A stretch of DNA of 64,000 nucleotides from Rhytidiadelphus loreus (taxonomy: Eukaryota > Streptophyta > Bryopsida > Hypnales > Hylocomiaceae): positions 16,988,001 to 17,052,000 of the forward strand of contig OX344764.1 in NCBI GenBank assembly GCA_947034895.1. The letters are read 5' to 3'. The position numbers were made by a program, and so were the translations under genes. This document shows positions 59,576-64,000 of this stretch, one piece after another. How positions within the stretch are numbered: position 1 is the first letter of the stretch; every line of letters starts with the position of its first letter. The notes below the pieces were generated by a model. It did no database searches, was not told the origin of the DNA, and saw only the letters and a list, made by a program, of their open reading frames with translations.

Positions 59576-60880
59576 CATCTAATGTGCAAAGAAGTTATTA
59601 GGCCTTGAGGGGTTAAACCACCCCTTGCAAAACATTGACCTACTTTTGGATGGAAAATTAGCAAGTATAAATCACAAAATAGTGAGTAGTAGAGGGACAA
59701 AACAATGATAACATTGGGGTCTATTTTTAATTATAAAGAAGCAACAACTTTATTAGAGGTTGATTTTTTTGTCAAAGTTTCTTTTAATTCAACTTCTTGC
59801 TTGGACAACATTTTGATATAATTGTAAAGATATTTTCTTAGTGTGAGCCTCATGCAACCTTCACCTTTGAAATTTTATCACTATTTCATTATACCTCCAA
59901 AATTTATGCAGGCACTTGCATTTTGCTTCCCATGGTGCCACGATTATAATATTGCAACGGTTTTGTTGAAGAAGGATAATTACTAAATTAGAAACTATCC
60001 TATTAGTATAATAAGTTTGTTCCGAGGGAGATGGTCAAGTAGGAAATCAATGCTAATGGGACTAATTCCTAAAATAGGAAATACAATCCCAAAATATAAG
60101 ACTACAATCCAATTTGGAAAATTAATAACTATTCAATCTACAACAACATTGCATAATTCACTCGCACATAGTTTGACTAACACCATCATACTCCATTCTC
60201 AAATAATTCCAAAACACATGCGCACATTAAATCATTCATTAAATCATACACAATAAAACACTCAATTCGGCTTGAATTGAACATGTTTCTTATTTCCAAA
60301 TTGGTGAATACATCACCATTTTACACTTTTAGTTTTGACTTGCAATTTACACTCAACTATTAGGATTCCACATTCCTTATTCCACTTCATCTCCACATCA
60401 CCGATTAGGATATTACATTCCAACTTCCATTGTTCTTCACACATATAGTCACACTTCATCATCCAATCAAAACTCCAACACTTAATCACATCATTTTCAC
60501 CAACTCCTAAAACATTTCTCCAACTTGGAATACTTAAAATTCCACAGTTAGACACACATACACATTTCCATTTCATCAAACTCCAAAGACTCATTCGCAT
60601 GCACACACAAAACAACAAATCAAATACATAGCACAACCTCACTGGGACTCGTAGTGGACACTCTTCAACACTGGGTGCCTTCCAAATAGAGAGAGACAAC
60701 CTCATAGGGACCCAATAGCGGTTACCAAACTGCTCAAACTTCGAACTTAACCGCAAAAGAAACTACCAAATTGGAACCACAAAACATAACTTCCATTAGA
60801 TTCCAACTAGGACACAAATACCCTTATCTTCCAACTTGGAATACTACTACATCACTCCAACTTGGAAACTTACTCACATT
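59576..60880. other. AT-rich intergenic DNA with recurring TCCAACTTGGAA words
   Basis: No gene seen. The near-palindromic word TCCAACTTGGAA occurs at 60519-60530, 60830-60841 and 60856-60867, with further partial copies at about 60801 and 61146. Open frames 60017-60256 and 60313-60756 are low-complexity. Confidence 0.45.
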
Positions 60881-60881
60881 A

Positions 60882-61127
60882 GGGGAGATTTCAGCTACTT
60901 GGAAGACTGTTTCAAGGCCATTCCCATTGTTGGGAACCAGTCTTGTACAGTCAGAATATAATAATAATAATTAATTAAATTAAATTTGTAATAAAAATAT
61001 TTTTTTAATAAAAGACATATTAAAAAATAATATCTGACGTGGCCGTCTCCTGGCCACATCAAATCAGCGTTCCCGCAGTTCCCGCAGTCCGGGAACTCAC
61101 AGTCTCTTAAAATGCAGGAATCTCCCC
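60882..61127. mobile_element. TA-inserted MITE, family A copy A2 (246 bp)
   Basis: TA flanks both ends (60880-60881, 61128-61129). The left end GGGGAGATTTCAG and the reversed right end GGGGAGATTCCTG form the terminal inverted repeat. GTACAGTCAGA and GGGAACTCACAGTCTCTTAAA-type interior words are shared with A1 (compared on its reverse strand). The core is nearly pure A/T. Confidence 0.75.
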
Positions 61128-61129
61128 TA

Positions 61130-61765
61130 ATGATTAGTACTTAACTTCCAACTTGGCTCACTCCAAACACAATCTGAAACGTACTCCTATTTGGACTAAA
61201 CATCTCAAAAACTAACTCCAAAAATCACATTCCAAATTGACAAAAATACATATAAAATCACCAAATTGAATACAAATACACCAAAAAACAAACAAACCAC
61301 TCTCAAAAACGACAAATGAATCACGAAAAAGCCTTTAAAACCAATTCTAATAGTTCATCTACAGGTTTCAACCATGAGTTACTTAAAAACAAAGCTTTGG
61401 TAAGAGCACAAAATTTCTAAACGCTCCTATAAGTTGATCTATGAATGTAAATTTTTGGAATCTTCAAGTCAATGGTGGCAAATATGTACCAACGTTTTTT
61501 CTTGGCAATTTGGCGTCCATTTGCACCAAAGCTATGGACCTTGTACCATGCCCTTGGAACATAAATAGCTTTGAAAGGGCGTCAAAATTGCTAGAAAACT
61601 TCAAATTTTTAAAAAATGGATGGAATCACTAAAGATAAAAACAAAATGATGTACATGTGATATGTGCTAATGTGATATTTTCTACATGGATGAATGTTGA
61701 AGTTTGGAGCACCACTATAATATTTAATATCACCACTTTGGCATGCACTTTATGAAAATGATATG
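61130..61765. other. AT-rich intergenic DNA, no gene seen
   Basis: AT-rich spacer. The 63-codon open frame at 61441-61632 has no recognisable feature. Confidence 0.5.
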
Positions 61766-61767
61766 TA

Positions 61768-61855
61768 CTCCCTCCCTTTCAAAATGAATTTGTGGTACTC
61801 CGACTACTAAGTTCCCCACTTGGAGACTATGAATTTAATTATTTTGAGACAGAGG
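61768..61855. mobile_element. Stowaway-like MITE (88 bp)
   Basis: Starts CTCCCTCCCTTTCAAAATGA after TA (61766-61767) and ends ATTATTTTGAGACAGAGG before TA (61856-61857). The CTCCCTCC terminus and the mirrored TTTTGAGACAGAGG end closely match the classic plant Stowaway terminal inverted repeat. The length is at the short end for the family. Confidence 0.82.
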
Positions 61856-61857
61856 TA

Positions 61858-63999
61858 CATAGTACTGAATTTTTCATTATATATTGAGGAGAACTTTCCT
61901 TTGGCCGTAGGGAACGTGTGGAGTCCGCATACACTCTTTTTAATTTCTCTAGCTGACTTCGCAAGGCTTTTCCATGTTCCCCATGTCCTCTAGAAGGCAC
62001 CAAATCACCAAAATAAAACCTTTATTCTCTCATTTTGTAAAACCTATAAAATAAATGGTTGCATTCCAACAATGACAGAAACTAAGGCATAAAGCATAAG
62101 ATGATTATACTATGAATGATTTTATTGTGCTAAATAATTGACAATTTATTGTTGATTAGAATTTCATATTAATTTTTAGGAAACCTCTTAGATTATTTAC
62201 ATTGAACTTTTAATTAAATTGCTGACAGCAAGGATGTATTGCTTTCAAATTTATGAGAAGAAATAAAGAATCATATAAACTTTAATGGAAACAACAATAA
62301 GCTTCACAAGAACATGTTGGCAAATGAAATCAACAAGTCTTGAATTTGATTACAACTAATAATCTATTTTTGAATTAATTTTGATTCAAAATCAAGAGCA
62401 AAAAAACAAACACTTGCAATGATTTTGCCTTATTTTCATTTTATCATTTTGAAACAAGAGAAGTTTTTTCCTGTTCCACAAAGGTACCAATGAACCAACA
62501 GCAAACCAATGGTGCAATTGATAAGCCGCTTAAGTATGATAATTTTATAAATTTTCAAAGAAACTTAAATTTATATAATTGCCTATATAGTGGCTAGGAT
62601 ATGTAAACATCTTGGAGACTATCCAACGTACCAATGAAACTATTTTGCATCCAAATTTCATGCAATCAAAGCATAAAATAGAAACAAGTTGCTTATTTCT
62701 TTCACAAACTTGTCTATGTTCTAATTTATAATGAATCATAATATAGTCAAAATCATTGAATTGCAACGTTGTCGTAGAAACTCAAAACACCAGTCGAAAC
62801 ATGACCTATATACACTAGGACAATCTTAGCCAGAAGAAGATCCCCAACTATGGTAGAACCATCCATAGTTGACTACCTAAGCGATTCCACACATGCTTTG
62901 GAGCAATTGAAGGCAATGTAAATTTACTACCCTATAGAAAGATAGAAATGAGGGGCATTGCCAATTTTTCGTGATTTTTTTTCCCTTAAGTTCAAATTAC
63001 TATGAATTTTGGTCACTACATATCCAACATCTAAAGTCTTTCAATTCTGATCATTCTAAAACTACTTTCTTTGCTCACTACTTTCTACTTTTTTGCTAAC
63101 TACATCAAGACATGTGTCATGACTTATAGTCCCAACCTTGCAAAGGAGAAAAAAATCACATTCCAAACTTTGGTTGGAAACCTATTCCAACCTTGGTTGG
63201 AAATAGCTGCACCCTATAGTTTGGGTATGGATCCTTAGTTGGTAATGGGTGGTTCCACCATGGTTGAATTTGTATTAATTTGAATCCTCTAGCAAGTCAA
63301 TTCCTTGGTCTACCCACTCCATGTTTCCGCTTGTGATTAACCCTTAAACATCGACGATGCCAGAGAATCCTTCTAGTAGGACAGAAGTACAACTATCCAT
63401 CTTCGGAATTTTGTTGTGAAAAAAGGGGAGGTCTTCTACATTAGTTTGACTTCCAATGAGTGCTTTTGCTATTTCTTAAGCTAATGATTGACACGGTAAT
63501 GAAGAGGGATGATTTTCAAAGGTCACCCATTTGTCCTTCAAGGATTAATGTAGCATCATACAGCAAATGAAGACCACTCTTGTTTGCAATTTTTGACCGC
63601 ATCTAGGACGGTACTCTACCCAGATTTTATTGTAGGCAACTTTTGTTCCATTGCAACGTCCAAACCGCATCCTCACATATGGAATCCTAAGGCTCTCGAT
63701 CATGTCATGCAGTTCCCTAGTTTACTCCCATCTTGTCCGTCAAAAGCATTTTTTTGACTTAAGAAGAACTGGTGAGAAAGAAAACATTAACTTATACGGT
63801 AAGTTACAGGAACTGGAACCTGTGAATGACGATGAAGATGGATCATGGATGGTTTCACACAAAAAATCCCAGATTCCCGGGGGCTAACATAATTTAATTG
63901 TCCCGGGGACAAAGTGCACCATTGAAACCAAATCTAAAAGATTCTCAGGCTCCAGCAGTGTGTACCGTGGTACTACCCAAAGAATACTTGAGTTTCGAT
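61858..63999. other. Intergenic DNA to the window edge; no supported gene
   Basis: Mostly AT-rich. From about 63330 composition becomes more even. The open frame 63651-63887 (plus) and the last 90 bases, which read KRFSGSSSVYRGTTQR in one frame, could be the edge of a gene or pseudogene, but the window ends there. Confidence 0.4.
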
Positions 64000-64000
64000 G

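Overview
The window looks like nuclear DNA of a land plant. It has densely intron-split genes with plant-type splice sites, long AT-rich intergenic DNA full of short inverted-repeat transposons (CACTA-, Mutator-, mariner/Stowaway-like), a PDS5 cohesin regulator with the plant-type Tudor-like tail, and a DUF3172-like protein of a family known from cyanobacteria and plastid-bearing eukaryotes. Short introns and AT-rich spacers would suit a bryophyte, but the sequence alone does not fix the lineage.

Three genes can be reconstructed exon by exon, each with one continuous reading frame. (1) 3235-17336, plus strand: a PDS5 sister-chromatid cohesion factor, 33 coding exons, 1719 residues, with HEAT-type repeats, an acidic Ala/Pro/Glu/Lys-rich linker, two AT-hooks, a Tudor-like domain and a lysine-rich tail. 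(2) 19722-26485, minus strand, convergent with PDS5: 14 coding exons, 1181 residues, a coiled-coil protein I cannot name with certainty. (3) 34189-37245, plus strand: 5 coding exons, 307 residues, a DUF3172-like membrane-anchored protein, probably plastid-targeted.

By region: 1-2.27 kb is AT-rich spacer with one Mutator-like MITE. 2.27-17.3 kb is PDS5 with a GC-rich, GA/GAAA-repeat leader. 17.3-19.7 kb is the shared 3' space. 19.7-28.4 kb is the coiled-coil gene and its long leader, which contains a degenerate tandem duplication. 28.4-33.9 kb is AT-rich and holds a 2.2-kb non-autonomous CACTA element inserted into an older terminal-inverted-repeat element. 33.9-38.0 kb is the DUF3172-like gene, its promoter and a duplicated 3' flank. 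38-64 kb is gene-poor DNA with at least eight recognisable MITE copies, one pair nested, and no gene I can support.

The three genes are neighbours rather than a pathway: PDS5 acts in chromosome cohesion, the coiled-coil gene is unassigned, and the third gene points to the plastid. No RNA gene, CRISPR array, organelle insertion or intact retroelement was recognised. The most informative structures are the nested transposons. Their target-site duplications can be read directly, and the second arm of the outer element preserves the empty insertion site of the inner one.
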